Source: Adiantum capillus-veneris
Taxonomy: Eukaryota; Streptophyta; Polypodiopsida; Polypodiales; Pteridaceae
NCBI GenBank assembly: GCA_014529385.2
Contig: CM043943.1
Span: 155,529,092 to 155,593,091, forward strand
Direction of reading: 5' to 3'
DNA length: 64,000 bases
Part shown: positions 1-10,590 of the stretch, one piece after another
Numbering within the stretch: the first letter of the stretch is position 1
Layout of the letters: the number at the start of each line of letters is the position of its first letter
The notes under the pieces: model-generated
Databases searched by the model: none
Told to the model about the DNA's origin: nothing
Seen by the model: the letters and a program-made list of their open reading frames with translations, nothing else
Program-made: the position numbers and the translations under genes

Positions 1-777
1 AAATCTGAGATCTTCTAATCGCTGAATTTCGGGACTGTTTCGGTGGCTGAAAATGACTGTTTTGGCTGCATTTTCTTGGCTGAAAAATGAGGTTTCTTAG
101 GGCTGAAAACTGATGGTCTTTATGGGCTGAATCTGCTACACTTTAGGTGAATAATGCCGGTCTTAATTTGCTACTGAAATCCAAAAACGCCAGGGGCTGA
201 AATTGGTCCTTTTGTCGCCGGGGTTCTGCAAATGCAAAAACGCTAGGCTGATCTGCTGTGTCGTGATGACGCCGGGGCTGATCTGTTGTGCACAAATCGC
301 CAAGGCTGATCTGATGCACAAATGCTAGGTCTTCTGTGGAGAAAACGCTAGAGTAGTCGCGGGGGTTGGTCTTGCTGAGAAGTTGCCTGTTGAGCAAGGT
401 GCTCCTGCTGCCTCTTCTGCCAGAAAGTGTGAACTTTGGTTTGCTTATAAATTAACTTAGCAAAATTGCCCTACCTACTTTTGTTGGGAAGTCACTTAAA
501 AATAATAAGTGAAAATACCAATAAATAGGAAAATAAGCTAAATGCACTCGAAAATTCCCCTAACTGATGTTAATGGATTCTAATGGGAATTCCGATGATC
601 ATGTTGTGTGCAACCGGAGGATATGCATCTATGCTAAGTGACTGGGCATGCACGGTCTACGAATAGACTCACAAAAGTGCCAGATCACTGCTAATCTAGA
701 CTTGACTTGACTTGACTGAACCCTGTTGTGGTGTAGCTTGTCCACGGACACATAGGGTTGGGATGTGTCAGGTGACA
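1..777 (-). repeat. 3' LTR of element A (partial)
   Basis: Aligns with 3131-3899 along its whole length and ends in the same GTGACA. A small difference near 733-755 adds a few bases relative to the right LTR. It is the 3' LTR because the polypurine tract lies just inside it. Confidence 0.85.
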
Positions 778-791
778 TCCCCTCCTTTTCA
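778..791 (-). other. Polypurine tract of element A
   Basis: On the minus strand this reads as an A/G run (AAAAGGAGGGGA) directly before the 3' LTR, the normal place for plus-strand DNA priming. Confidence 0.75.
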
Positions 792-1127
792 AAGTGAGGT
801 ACTAGTACCGAACTGTATGGCGTCGAGGGAGATCGCCAACAGCATCCGGAATCCTAGAAGGGACTCTTCGCCGGCCCACTCTGCTGTGTGGGTCGTGCGG
901 TACTTGAACTTCATAAAGGTCTGCAACGCTTGCTTCTTTGGGCCACGCCGAAAGCGACACAAAGTCTTTTGAATCTCCTTCCTTGCTTCAACTTCGTCTA
1001 GAGTCCTGCTTCTTTCGTCTTCAAGAATCTCCATGGCTGAAAATTCCTGAAACCATCTCCAACACAAAACCATGAACATACCCATTCCATGTAAAGTGAA
1101 GGAAAAAAATCTTGTCTTCTCTAAAGA

Positions 1128-2261
1128 CTATGTATGCAATGGAGATGAACATAGAGACGGAGTGACAACCCGTTCATCAAACACATGCAAACAATGAGGT
1201 CGAATCTTTTCTGTTGGATGGAAACCAATCAACTGTGGCAAAGCACAATGGAAATGCCCACGCTTGGTGCTCATACAATCATGTGCTCTTTCGGAAACTG
1301 TGTCATGCCAAGGAAGCGACATGGAATGTGACTTCCTTACATACAAACTTTTCAACTTTTCATGAACAATCCGCATACATTCGTGCTCATCCATGAGAGA
1401 AACGTGCTCAACATACACTATGTCATGCCTAAGAAAAGGGATCACATAACGATGCTGACTAAAATACAGGAAACCGTCACGAATGAAACACTCGAACAAT
1501 GCGTGCGTATCAATCATGCGAACACATAATACTTCATGTGATGGCTCTTTGGACCAAGGCTCGAGAGCCAAGATCGGTTTTTCCTGAAGGGGTTCTTGGG
1601 CCCAAGGCTCGAGAGCCAAGATCGATCCTTTGTGATTGATCGAATCTGCAACGAGGTTAGCTTCGCTAGAAAAAGCATCCACTAACACATCATCCTTGTG
1701 AACAATCACATCATCTTCATGCAACTCATCATGCTTGTGAGAAATCACATCTTGATCATGCAAATCATCATGCTTGTGAGAAATCACATCTTGATCATGC
1801 AAATCATCATGCTTGTCATTGTCATCCAAATCATTATGCAAATCATTGGCATCCAAATCATCATGCTTATCATTGTGCTTCAAATCATCATGCAAATCCT
1901 GTGTGTCATGCATGGGAGAAGAAGAGACGGAGAGAGTCTCCTTTTCCCGAATTTCGTGTATCGATGCCTGTGCTTGAGAAAAGAGTTGCAACAAGGCGGC
2001 TTTCCTTTCTTTGTACTCATGCTTTATGGCAGCCATTCTTTCTTCGTGTTCACGCTCTCTTTCTGCTTTTCTTGCTTCTCCTTCTAGCTTCTGTTTCAGA
2101 AAAAATTGCTGCAAAGCCTCCATAGGAGTTAGTGCAATCTTTGTCGTAGATGGGAAAGGGGTAGGGTCGGAAAACCCTCCTGGTGGGGAAAATTCTTCTT
2201 CGCCTCTCTCATGCTCATCACCTCCAAGCGAAGTATCCATTCCGCTTCGAGTGATGACCAT
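1128..2261 (-). CDS. 377-aa ORF of unknown family in element A
   Basis: This is the only long ORF of element A and lies in the sense direction. It begins MVITRSG, a start seen in some plant Gag proteins, but I find no zinc knuckle, protease, RT or integrase motif. Residues about 45-110 are rich in K, R and E with heptad-like spacing and are probably coiled coil. Residues about 118-195 are a highly acidic, His/Asp-rich repeat built from units like HDDLHDQDVISHK (39-bp DNA repeat at about 1720-1810). Two copies of an ILALEPW motif follow at about 215-240. The C-terminal third looks globular. It may be a divergent Gag or accessory protein, or a captured sequence. The uninterrupted frame suggests it was under selection until recently. 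Function unknown. Confidence 0.55.
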   Translation of the reverse strand: MVITRSGMDTSLGGDEHERGEEEFSPPGGFSDPTPFPSTTKIALTPMEALQQFFLKQKLEGEARKAEREREHEERMAAIKHEYKERKAALLQLFSQAQASIHEIREKETLSVSSSPMHDTQDLHDDLKHNDKHDDLDANDLHNDLDDNDKHDDLHDQDVISHKHDDLHDQDVISHKHDELHEDDVIVHKDDVLVDAFSSEANLVADSINHKGSILALEPWAQEPLQEKPILALEPWSKEPSHEVLCVRMIDTHALFECFIRDGFLYFSQHRYVIPFLRHDIVYVEHVSLMDEHECMRIVHEKLKSLYVRKSHSMSLPWHDTVSERAHDCMSTKRGHFHCALPQLIGFHPTEKIRPHCLHVFDERVVTPSLCSSPLHT

Positions 2262-2266
2262 TCTGC

Positions 2267-2425
2267 AATCGTGGGTTCTTGGGGTCTTGGGGTCTTGGGT
2301 TCTTGGGGTCTTGGGTTCTTAAGTCCACGAGAAACTTGGGTTCTTGCGGATCTTGGGTTCTTAAGTTCACGAGGAACTTGGATTCTTGAGTTCTTGGGGA
2401 TCTTGAGGTTCTTGAGGTTTCCGTT
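2267..2425 (-). repeat. Degenerate short tandem repeat in leader of element A
   Basis: The plus strand repeats variants of GGTTCTTGGGGTCTTGG for about 150 bp, between the primer-binding site and the ORF start. It produces proline/arginine-rich shadow ORFs that I do not regard as genes. Confidence 0.7.
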
Positions 2426-2766
2426 CGCTTGCAAATCGCGTTGGAGAAGGATCTTCTCTTCACCCGAGTTCTACCCTTTTCTGCGGGTGCACCCCTTGGC
2501 GGCCTTGCGCTCTCACCAAGGTTGCTTTTTCCCACCTCACGTCGATTGGCCGGTAGCTAAGTGCACGGTCTGCTCTCAATGAGTGAAAAGAGACACAAGG
2601 GGAGGCTGGACAAGCCCTTCTTTCTTGGGATTCCTGTCACTCTTCAACAAAACACGATTAGGAATCGCAACGCCCAAGTAAACTTGGGTTCGTGCAATCG
2701 CAAAAAGCAAAAAAATTCTTGTGGTTCTTGTGGTTCTTTCCTTGAGTAATGCAGAACACTTCCAAA

Positions 2767-2778
2767 GCTCTGATACCA
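2767..2778 (-). other. Primer-binding site (tRNA-iMet) of element A
   Basis: The minus strand reads TGGTATCAGAGC, the complement of the 3' end of initiator-Met tRNA, one base inside the 5' LTR. Confidence 0.9.
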
Positions 2779-2779
2779 A

Positions 2780-3899
2780 TGTTAGGTGCAGCGGAATGAA
2801 TGTTGTATTTTCTCAAGATTAGTGATCTTTATTGCTCAAGGTTCCTTTTAGTTCTTAGGGAAAGAGAGAGCTTTCCGTCTTGTAGAGTGTTGTGGTCACG
2901 AACAAAGTGAGTGGATATTGTGCGTGCGAGTGAATGAGACTGAGAGAAAGAGAGAGAAGAGATACGACACCCGAGAGGTTGTAAAACCCTCCTCCGAAGG
3001 CCCCACTCTCGTCGGCGAGAGTGGTCTATTCTTTGATTGCACAAAGGTGTACAATGCGTATGCAATGGACTATGCAACTTGGTCTATGCTGATGACGACG
3101 ACGACGATGACGACGACGACGACGATGGTTGAAATCTGAGATCTTCTAATCGCTGAATTTCGGGACTGTTCCGGTGGCTGAAAATGACTGTTTTGGCTGC
3201 ATTTTCTTGGCTAAAAAATGAGGTTTCTTAGGGCTGAAAACTGATGGTCTTTACGGGCTGAATCTGCTACACTTTAGGTGAATAATGCCGGTCTTAATTT
3301 GCTGCTGAAATCCAAAAACGCCAGGGGCTGAAATTGGTCCTTCTGTCGCCGGGGTTCTGCAAATGCAAAAACGCTAGGCTGATCTGCTGTGTCGTGATGA
3401 CGTCGGGGCTGATCTGTTGTGCACAAATCGCCAAGGCTGATCTGATGCACAAACGCTAGGTCTTCTGTGGAGAAATCGCCAGAGTAGTCGCAGGGGTTGG
3501 TCTTGCTGAGAAGTTGCCTATTGAGCAAGGTGCTCCTGCTGCCTCTTCTGCCAGAAACTGTGAACTTTGGTTTGCTTATATATTAACTTAGCAAAATTGC
3601 CCTACCTACTTTTGTTGGGAAGTCACTTAAAAATAATAAGTGAAAATACCAATAAATAGGAAAATAGGCTAAATGCACTCGAAAATTCCCCTAACTGATG
3701 CTAATGGATTCTGATGGGAATTCCGATGATCATGCTGTGTGCAACCGGAGGATATGCATCTATGCTAAGTGACTGCGCATGCACGGTCTACGAATAGACT
3801 CACAAAAGTGCCAAATCACTGCTAATCTAGACTTGACTTGACTTGACTTGACTGAACCCTGCTGTGGTGACACATAGGGTTCGGATGTGTCACGTGACA
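2780..3899 (-). repeat. 5' LTR of element A (1120 bp)
   Basis: Begins TGTTAGG and ends GTGACA on the plus strand, so it has TG...CA ends. It holds a (GAC)n-type trinucleotide run at about 3091-3126. An 84-codon ORF occurs in both LTRs but is just duplicated with them. Confidence 0.85.
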
Positions 3900-3900
3900 C

Positions 3901-4610
3901 TCAGATTGCCCATCAGTTTGCGGGTGGAACGGTGACGAGAACTACAGCCGCATGCCAATGTTCTCCCGAATTGCCTTCCAAAACAAACTCGTAAATCTGG
4001 GGTCTCTGTCGAAGACAATCGTCTCAAGCATGCCATGTAATTTGAGAATCTGGGCCACAAACAGTCTCGCTAAGTGATCCGACTTAACTGTTTTCTTCAT
4101 TGGAATGAAATGAGCCTGTTTGCTAAATATGTCAATAACAGTCCAGATACCATCGTGACCACTCTGTGTTCTCGGGAGATCAAAAATGAAATCCATTGCA
4201 ATACTTTCCCAGGGGCGGGTGGTTATGGGTAAAGGCTGTAACAATCCCTGTGCTTTATGCCTGTCAAACTTGACCTTCTAGCATACTAAGCAACTGCGCA
4301 CAAACTCTTCCACATCCTTCTTGAGTCTCGGCCAAAAGAAGTATCTCTCTACCCCTTTCACGGTGGTAGCAATGTCGCGGTGACCCGTAAAAGGTGGACA
4401 GTGGCATTCAGTCATAACCTTTTCCCTCAACGGCTGTGTAACGCACAACATGGTTTTTCTCATCAAGTAGCCATCCCCAATGGAATATCCCACTACTGGC
4501 TCCCCATCCCGTATCCGTGTGAAAACATCTGCAAAATCTGTATGTGTGGCATACAGGTCGACCATATCCTCGAAGCTCCTATGATGTATCGCGGAAATAG
4601 CCAGAACCAA
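3901..4610 (-). pseudogene. Ty3/gypsy integrase (3' truncated)
   Basis: The minus-strand translation shows the N-terminal zinc-binding region (H...GHRDIATT...C..C), then the catalytic core with DFIFDLP near the first Asp and FDRDPRFTS at the second. It runs to HPQTDGQSE, where the insertion of element A cuts it, so the catalytic Glu region and C-terminal domain are missing. Two in-frame TAG stops (3942-3944 and 4278-4280) sit where Gln is expected. It would have joined element cDNA to the genome. Confidence 0.88.
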
Positions 4611-6042
4611 GGCTTCCGAGACAAAGCATTTGCCACCACATTCTTATGTCCCTGAACATGGACAATCTGGAAGTGAAACTGTGACAAGATGTTCGCCCAT
4701 TGCATCTGCTTTTCCAATAGCTGCTTCTGTGACAAGAAGTAGCGCAAACTCTGATGGTCTGTAAAGACAGTAATATCCGCTTCGAGTAGGTAATGCCGCC
4801 ACTGAGTAAGAGCATGGATAACCGCCAAAAGCTCTTTCTCATAAATCTCTGCTGTCATCTCCGGCCTTGAGAACAATCGGCTCTCGTAAGCAATGACAAG
4901 GCCTTCTTGCATTAAGACCGCACACAGACTACGACCACAAGCATCAAATATACTTCAAATGACTCCTGCAAGTCCGGCAAAGTCAAAACTGGTCCCGTAG
5001 TCAATTTCTCTTTCAATGTCTGAAAGGCAGTCACCTCTGTGGATCCCCACGAGAAAGGGACTCCTTTCTGTGTCAAAATATGCAAAGGGGAAGCAACCTC
5101 TGCAAACTTTCGAATGAACTGCCTGTAGTACGAACACAATCCCAAGAAGCTTCTAACTTCATGGACATTCTTCAAATCGAGCCAATCACGGATAGTCTCT
5201 ATCTTGGCCGGATCCATTTGCACTCCTGTTGCTGAGACAATGTGTCCCAAAAAGTGTATCTCTGGTAGGAAAAACTCACTTTTCTTTAGCATTAATCACT
5301 AACTTGTGATCTCGTAATGCCTGAAAGACCTAAAGCATGATCTGTGTGTTCCGCCTCATTCTTGGAGAAAACAATGATGTCGTCAAAGAAAGTGCCAACA
5401 AATAGCCTATACTCTCGAAAAATCCTGTCCATCATCCGGTTAAATGTCGCAAGAGCATTGGTTAAGCCAAAAGGCATCACCAAAAACTCAAATAACCCAA
5501 AAGTCGTCCGAAAAGCTGTCTTGTAGACGTCTCCCGGCGCGATTCTGATATGATGATATCCACTCTTCAGATCAATCCTGCTAAAGCACGAGGAATCCCT
5601 ATAACCTATTGAATATATCATCGATCCTAGGAATCGAAAATCTGTTCTTGATGGTGATTTTGTTGAGAGCTCTATAATCGATGCACATTCTCCAGGATCC
5701 GTCTTTCTTCAAAACCAACAACACTGGAGAGCAATACGGTGAAGCACTAGCCTGGACAAGACCCTTTTCCAAGAGGTATTTCACTTGGTTCATAATCTGT
5801 TCATTCTGTGCTCGGCTCACACGGTAAGGTGGCCGGAACAGTGGTGTGCTTCCAGATATCAAATCAATGGTATGATCTTCAGGACGAGCAGGTGGTAACT
5901 CGCCTGGTAGGCCCTCTAAGAAGCAATCAGCATGAGAGAGGAGAAAATTTTGGCGTTCTTTATCAAGTTTAGACATATTTGTCCTCTCATTATCGCTCAA
6001 TTTTTTTATAAAGATCAAGTAAACAAACAGATTGGATTTCAT
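4493..6042 (-). pseudogene. Ty3/gypsy reverse transcriptase-RNase H
   Basis: Three overlapping frames together cover RT and RNase H. They contain [20 protein letters not shown] and the conserved [15 protein letters not shown] (5599-6042), then RIDLKSGYHHIRI, MPFGLTNA and the catalytic box as FFDD instead of the usual YVDD or FVDD (5292-5621), then the connection GHIVSATGVQMDPAKI and SFLGLCSYYRQFI (4912-5292). The RNase H segment follows with YEKELLAVIHAL, FTDHQSLRYF and ANALSRKPW (4493-4912). Frameshifts lie near 5600, 5300 and 4930. It is a dead copy. Confidence 0.9.
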
Positions 6043-8085
6043 TTATTTAGAAATGGCCGAAGCCGATACAATAGGGACAGACTCGCCCTTCAATTTAATG
6101 TCAAGTACAATGGTTCTGCCCTTCTCTGTAGTCAATGTCGCTTTCCTCGCCCAATAATCGATCACGGCGTTGTTCTTGTGGTACCAAGGAATCCCTAAGA
6201 GAACATCACAACCCTCGAAAGGCATTATGAAAAAGTCCTCATGCCCCAAATACCCCTGACAATGCAACCGAAGTTTGCCAATGACGGGTGTAATGGCTAC
6301 GTCCCTGCCGGGTGCCGCTAGAACAGCCTCCGCAAGTGGTCCCATCCGATCGGGAGTGATCTCGAGCCGCGCCACCAATTCCGGTGAAATGAAGTTGGCC
6401 TTGGCTCCTCCATCAAAGAAGATCAGGGCCTCTTGATCTTGATCTTTGCCCCAAGCTCGGCAAAGTTCTGTACTCTCGTCCATGGTGTTGGGATCGGTAC
6501 CCACACAGTCTGGAACCAGTCCTGTTTTCATCTTGCCTTTTCTTCCACGTTCCTCAGCTGCTCTCGAACTCTCAGGCCTGTCGTCGTGCTTATCATTCGC
6601 TTCTTTCGGTGCCTTTTTAGGGCACTTTGCGGAGATATGTCCATGTTCCCCGCATCCAAAGCACTTCCCCTCCCTGATGAAGCGAGCTCGCTCTTGAGGA
6701 GTCAGCTTGGGCCGTGCATCGTTCTTCTCTGGGTTGCTCTTTCTCTTTCTACTTTCATTCCCAGAAGTTTGTTCGGCTCGTTGTGTCATGGCCTCATCGG
6801 TGGGGTAGGTCAAACTGCCAGAGTGAATGGCAAAGCCCCGCTTCGCATGCCTCATCAACTCCTGAATAGAAGCTGACTTCTGTTCCAAGCATTGATCTCG
6901 GATCTTTGTAGGTAGACCCAAGGTGAACCGCTCAATTTGTTCTCTGAACGAGATCTTCTTGAATGAAGAGGCGGGTAGAAAAGAGCTCCAGAATCTCTCA
7001 CAGTAAGCATTCACTGTATCTCTCTTGGTCATCCGAAGATGGTTCCAAGCAGCTCGTATATCGCGTTCATATTCCTGTGTCAACCAAGAAGAAATAAAAA
7101 GCTTCTTAAATTTCAACCATTTAACTCGTGCAGTCTTGTTAAAAAGAAGCGTGGACCACCAAGTTCGAGCGTTCCCCTTAGAGTAAGAGGCGGCTCTCTG
7201 AATCTTGGAGTGCTCTGAGTAGCGTCCTCCTGCGAAAGCGATGTCAAACTGCTGTATAAAAGACAGCCTTTGAAGCATCTTGGTATCCTGAAAAAGTTTC
7301 AAATTTGATGGACTGTCCGCCTTCCTTGAACTCTCGGACTTTCTTGCTTTTATCTTCCAGAAAGTCATACTGGTGGGCTTTATAAAAAAAATTCTTGTTC
7401 GCATAAAATTTTCCGTCATCGGAGTCTGTACTATCTGTAGACGAGTCCTCAGTAGAACTGTCAGTGATTGGGCAAGATTTAGGCTTCTTTGCCTTTTTCT
7501 TGCCCTTTCCGAAGCGTTGTTTCTTGCTTCGCTTTTTGCCTTTTCTATCTTCTTCGCTCAAATCTGAAGAGCTAGAAGAACTGTCAAAAGAAGAAGAAGA
7601 AGAAGAATTGGGTACTCCTTCAAAGCGAACACGCTTCTTCTGTTTCTTTGCTTTGTCAAATGTTGACTGACGACCCAAATAACCCAGGAAGTCAGTGCCT
7701 TTCTTCTGCTTTTTTGCCGTGCTTTTTGGCTTTCTTCTGCACGTCAAAAAGCTGAGCAATCCGTGCATCAACCACCTATTCTAGTTCTTTCTCTCAATAT
7801 TGCTTGTGATCAGAAGGTTTCTTGAGAACGAGTTTCGGGGGTGGTGTTGCCACTGCGCATGCACTTCCTGAAAAGAAGTCTCGCTCATATTTTTGCCAAT
7901 TTCGGGTCCTTCGCAAAACTGAGCATCATCTTTGTTGCATCGCCGATCAATTGACGACACTTTATCTCTCGTTGCTCCGCCTGAGTAGGCCGAGGCAGGC
8001 CATACTCTCTGCCGGAATCTTCGTTGTGATCCATGCCCACATCTCCAAATGCAGAGGGAGTCGACTGATCCTTGCGTGAAGCCAT
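6043..8085 (-). pseudogene. Ty3/gypsy Gag-protease
   Basis: Gag probably starts at the ATG at 8085-8083 (MASRKDQ), about 60 bp inside the primer-binding site. The frame is broken near 7870 and again near 7270. The middle part (7244-7771) is Lys/Ser-rich with a run of serines and lysine clusters. The capsid-like part (about 6850-7270) includes FIQQFDIAF and ARTWWS. A zinc knuckle, CFGCGEHGHISAKC (CX2CX4HX4C), follows at about 6640-6685. The protease has FFDGGAKANFIS where D-S/T-G-A is expected, so its active-site motif is altered, then LLGIPWY. Gag packages element RNA; the protease matures the polyprotein. Confidence 0.88.
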
Positions 8086-8142
8086 AGGTGCCGCGGAAAA
8101 AAAATTGGGGATCGGATTTCCCGTAGAAGAGAAATCAGCCGT

Positions 8143-8154
8143 GCTCTGATACCA
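8143..8154 (-). other. Primer-binding site of gypsy element 1
   Basis: The minus strand reads TGGTATCAGAGC, a perfect 12-base match to the initiator-Met tRNA primer site, one base from the LTR. Confidence 0.9.
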
Positions 8155-8155
8155 C

Positions 8156-8800
8156 TGTAATAGACTTGGACACTCCAAGTCAAAAATCAATCACGACAGC
8201 ACCAAATAACCACTTCAAAACAATTCACAGATCACGATAGATTTGCACTGGCCCGGCGGAGTTCCGTGCCTAGAGATATTGGCCCCAAAGACTGGTGCCC
8301 CTTTCGGTATTTCTTTATGTATTAATCAGATCAAAGTACAAGAGAGCGGTTAGGGTTTCACTCTCAGACTCTGCGTCCAGATGCTCTGCAGAGTGAGCCC
8401 AAAACCACTTATTTAAAGTTTACAAGGGATGCCCTAAAGCAGAGCCCCAAAAGCTTCAAACTAAAGCAAACTCTGTTTCTCTCACAAGCCCTCTTTAGGG
8501 CTTTCCATTAAAATAAAGCAATGGAACTCTCTCTCTCTCTCTCTCTCGTTGGCAAATTGCGTCGCTAGAAGCTGAAAAATCAGCACCCGTAAAATCCGCC
8601 GCAAAAGCCGGAAATCCGTACTGCTGCCACGTGGCATTTCTGCCACCAGAATTAGGATTTCAGCCACAGTTAGGGTTTCAGCAACAGTTAGGGTTAGGGT
8701 TTCCAGAATTAGGGTTTCTGCAGATTAGGGTTTCTGGCAGAAATTAGGGTTTGCAGGTTTTAGGGTTTCTGCAGAGTAGCCACCTCATCACTTTGTGACA
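8156..8800 (-). repeat. 5' LTR of gypsy element 1 (about 645 bp)
   Basis: Starts TGTAATAG beside the primer site and probably ends TTTGTGACA at 8800, giving TGT...ACA ends. The partner LTR is off-window, so the outer end is inferred. On the minus strand a TATA-like CTTTAAATAAG lies at about 8406-8416. A (CT)n run is at about 8527-8548. Confidence 0.7.
8669..8770 (-). promoter_or_regulatory. Cluster of telo-box motifs in the LTR U3 region
   Basis: About six to seven copies of TTAGGGTTT (minus strand AAACCCTAA, the plant telo-box) are spaced irregularly, 250-360 bp upstream of the TATA-like site on the element's strand. One more copy lies near 8350. The spacing is not that of a tandem telomere array. 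In plants telo-boxes are bound by TRB-type Myb proteins and occur in promoters of translation-related genes. A promoter role here is inferred. Confidence 0.6.
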
Positions 8801-9110
8801 GCCTTCTATTAGGGCCTTACCTGATTGGTTGCACATAGATTCTAATGAGGTCCTTAACATAGCTTCAAACTATTTTGAGCATTAGTTTACTATAGATAAG
8901 CTGATTAATGATGTTCCGAATGCTAGAGAGGAGGTTTGGTCTCACGTTCAGCCAGTGGTTATGAAGGCTGTACGTCACAGTTTACTGGCCCATTCACTTT
9001 GCAAGAGATGCATGATGCAGTGGTCGATCTTGATGCTGCATCTTGTCTTGGAGAGGATGGGTTGACTCCGTAGTTTTTCTTGCAGTTTTGGGATGTACTC
9101 AATCCCATTA
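8801..9110 (+). pseudogene. LINE reverse-transcriptase fragment
   Basis: The plus-strand translation of about 8985-9110 reads FTLQEMHDAVVDLDAAS, then GEDGLTP-stop-FFLQFWDVL. This fits the start of the non-LTR RT domain (F..EI..A...L....GPDG....F...FW). The TAG at 9071 replaces an expected Gln. Upstream sequence is similarly decayed. It is a short dead piece next to the gypsy LTR. Confidence 0.7.
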
Positions 9111-10430
9111 TGCTTTTTGGCTTACAACACAATTTTTAACATAGGAGAAATGTCTGCCACTATGTCTTTGGGATTCAATCCTCTTATACCGAAAGATGGA
9201 GATGCATCGTCCCTCCGACAGTGAAAGCCAATCACTATCATGTCTTCCATGTATAAGATCTTTGTCTCTACGTGCAAGGAGTTGTTTTTGGGTTTTGTGT
9301 TTGTGCATTCTCAAATCCGGGTTGTGTGTATGTATGTGTGTAGGTTGCAAGCTATACATTAGCAGGCTTCAGTTATGAAATAAAACAGAGGTTAAAAAGC
9401 CACAAAATTCAATTGATATGACTATGGTTTGAAATACAAAGAGGGGGAAAAAAAGAGGGGTTCCATCCTTAGGGCAGTAGAGTTCTTCTTTTGCAAAAGC
9501 ACTTCTATACCTGCCAACATCGCAGCCAACAACAAAAGGATGAGTTTTCAGTGGAAGACAGGTGTCAACAAAGCAACCCACGTGCTATAGATGTCAACTC
9601 TAAATACACTGCAAAATTTTTCTTAAAGTCTTGAAGGGGAAACCTGAGCAGAGTTCTCCATTTCTGTCTTTGGTTGTATGTAGGAGTAAGGACCGAGAAG
9701 CTTTTCTGTGAATTCCAGAGTCGTAATGTCATGCACTACTGCTCTCAAGTAATAAGTCTCTCTCTGCACCAAGTCCGAGAACCATACCTCCTTTAAAGCC
9801 ATGGCCACACGTGCACAATAAGATGGTGAGGTGGAGCCCCCACCCTAACTGAAAAAGCAGGGTAGTAGGAGCTGCAGGCCGCAGGGTGTGGGGAGTAGAG
9901 TTGAAGGCATGCAGGTCAAAAAGCGGGGGGTAGTGGGAGGGGGTTTCAATAAACCACACGCAAAAAATAATGGCCTTAACATGAGGTGACTTAAGCTTTG
10001 AAGTAAGGAGGCATGCACACCAAGTGAGTGTTCTTTGGGTTCAGAGTAGAGTCTTATGTCCAAGCAATATTGAATACCCAGTCCAAGGTGCCTGAGACTT
10101 AGAGTAGAGCATTAATAAGTTATTTGGGCTCAGTTTTTGTATCCCTCCATCCATGCCCATACTAGGGGAATGACTCAATGAGAGTATGGTTGGTTTGTTT
10201 TTGTTTCCTATTTTTTTGCAGGTTTTCTTCCATGTGTTGGGTCCCCTCCCTATGAAGGCTTCTTGTTGGTTTGGACAAATGAGAGCCTCCACTCGAGCTT
10301 TTGGACCGGTGGTTTGACACATTGCTGATTACCTTTCAGTTGCCTTCGTCCTACTGGTGGTTATCTTGCTCGTTTTCGACATCAACCTTGCTAGACCCTC
10401 TTTCAGTGGTGCTTCTTAGCGGCTACTTAG
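9111..10430. other. Unassigned stretch
   Basis: No recognised gene. A minus-strand ORF at 9623-9808 has exon-like composition and a consensus-like donor (CTCAG then GTTTCC) near 9647, but the peptide (…VVHDITTLEFTEKLLGPY…) matches no family I know. It does not resemble the missing PMS1 C-terminus. Confidence 0.3.
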
Positions 10431-10437
10431 TAGTTGA

Positions 10438-10590
10438 CCACAGTCCAAATATCCTCATCTAGTATCATGTATGGTGACTCCCGCTTGGGCCAAGCATAAT
10501 GAGATGTGCTAGGAGGGATGTACATACCAAAATGTAGAGAGCTCTACCGTCCTCCGCTCTCACATATAGCGGGCACTCTCATCTCTAGAA
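10438..10590 (-). pseudogene. LINE endonuclease fragment, second divergent copy
   Basis: The minus strand reads RDESARYM-stop, then after frame changes RAEDGRALYI and PPSTSHYAWPKRESPYMILD. This parallels the endonuclease at 12906-13400 (RDEHARYMW, RAETGRYLYI, PPSTSVYASPRGQSPFAILD). It is a diverged member of the same LINE family with several breaks. Confidence 0.65.

Larger units (their letters stand above)
1..3899 (-). mobile_element. Non-autonomous LTR retrotransposon A (left end cut by window)
   Basis: Two direct repeats (1-777 and 2780-3899) flank about 2 kb of internal sequence. The element reads on the minus strand: a primer-binding site complementary to initiator-Met tRNA lies beside the right LTR, and a polypurine tract beside the left LTR. 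The internal region codes for one 377-codon ORF and shows no reverse transcriptase, RNase H or integrase motifs, so mobility must have depended on proteins from another element. By eye the LTRs differ at roughly 3-4% of positions, mostly transitions. The right LTR directly abuts the integrase of the gypsy element at 3900, so A was inserted into that element. The outer 340 bp or so of the left LTR and the left target duplication lie outside the window. Confidence 0.85.
3900..8800 (-). mobile_element. Ty3/gypsy element 1, decayed and interrupted
   Basis: In minus-strand order it shows 5' LTR, initiator-Met primer site, Gag with zinc knuckle, protease, reverse transcriptase, RNase H and integrase: the Ty3/gypsy order (integrase after RNase H). 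The integrase stops just after its conserved HPQTDGQSE motif, where element A begins at 3899. The rest of the integrase and the 3' LTR must lie left of the window. Several frameshifts and stops break the polyprotein, so it is not functional. Confidence 0.9.

Noticed and set aside
143-397. 84-codon ORF present in both LTRs of element A (also 3274-3528)
   Set aside because: It lies within the LTRs and is duplicated simply because LTRs are copied together. No family resemblance.
6433-6876. 147-codon plus-strand ORF
   Set aside because: Antisense shadow of the Gag-protease of gypsy 1, which explains the region fully.
8669-8770. Interstitial telomere
   Set aside because: TTAGGGTTT motifs are irregularly spaced and interrupted by unrelated bases inside an LTR, so this is not a tandem telomere array.
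9623-9808. Possible PMS1 C-terminal exon
   Set aside because: The peptide lacks any MutL C-terminal motif, so I left it as unassigned.
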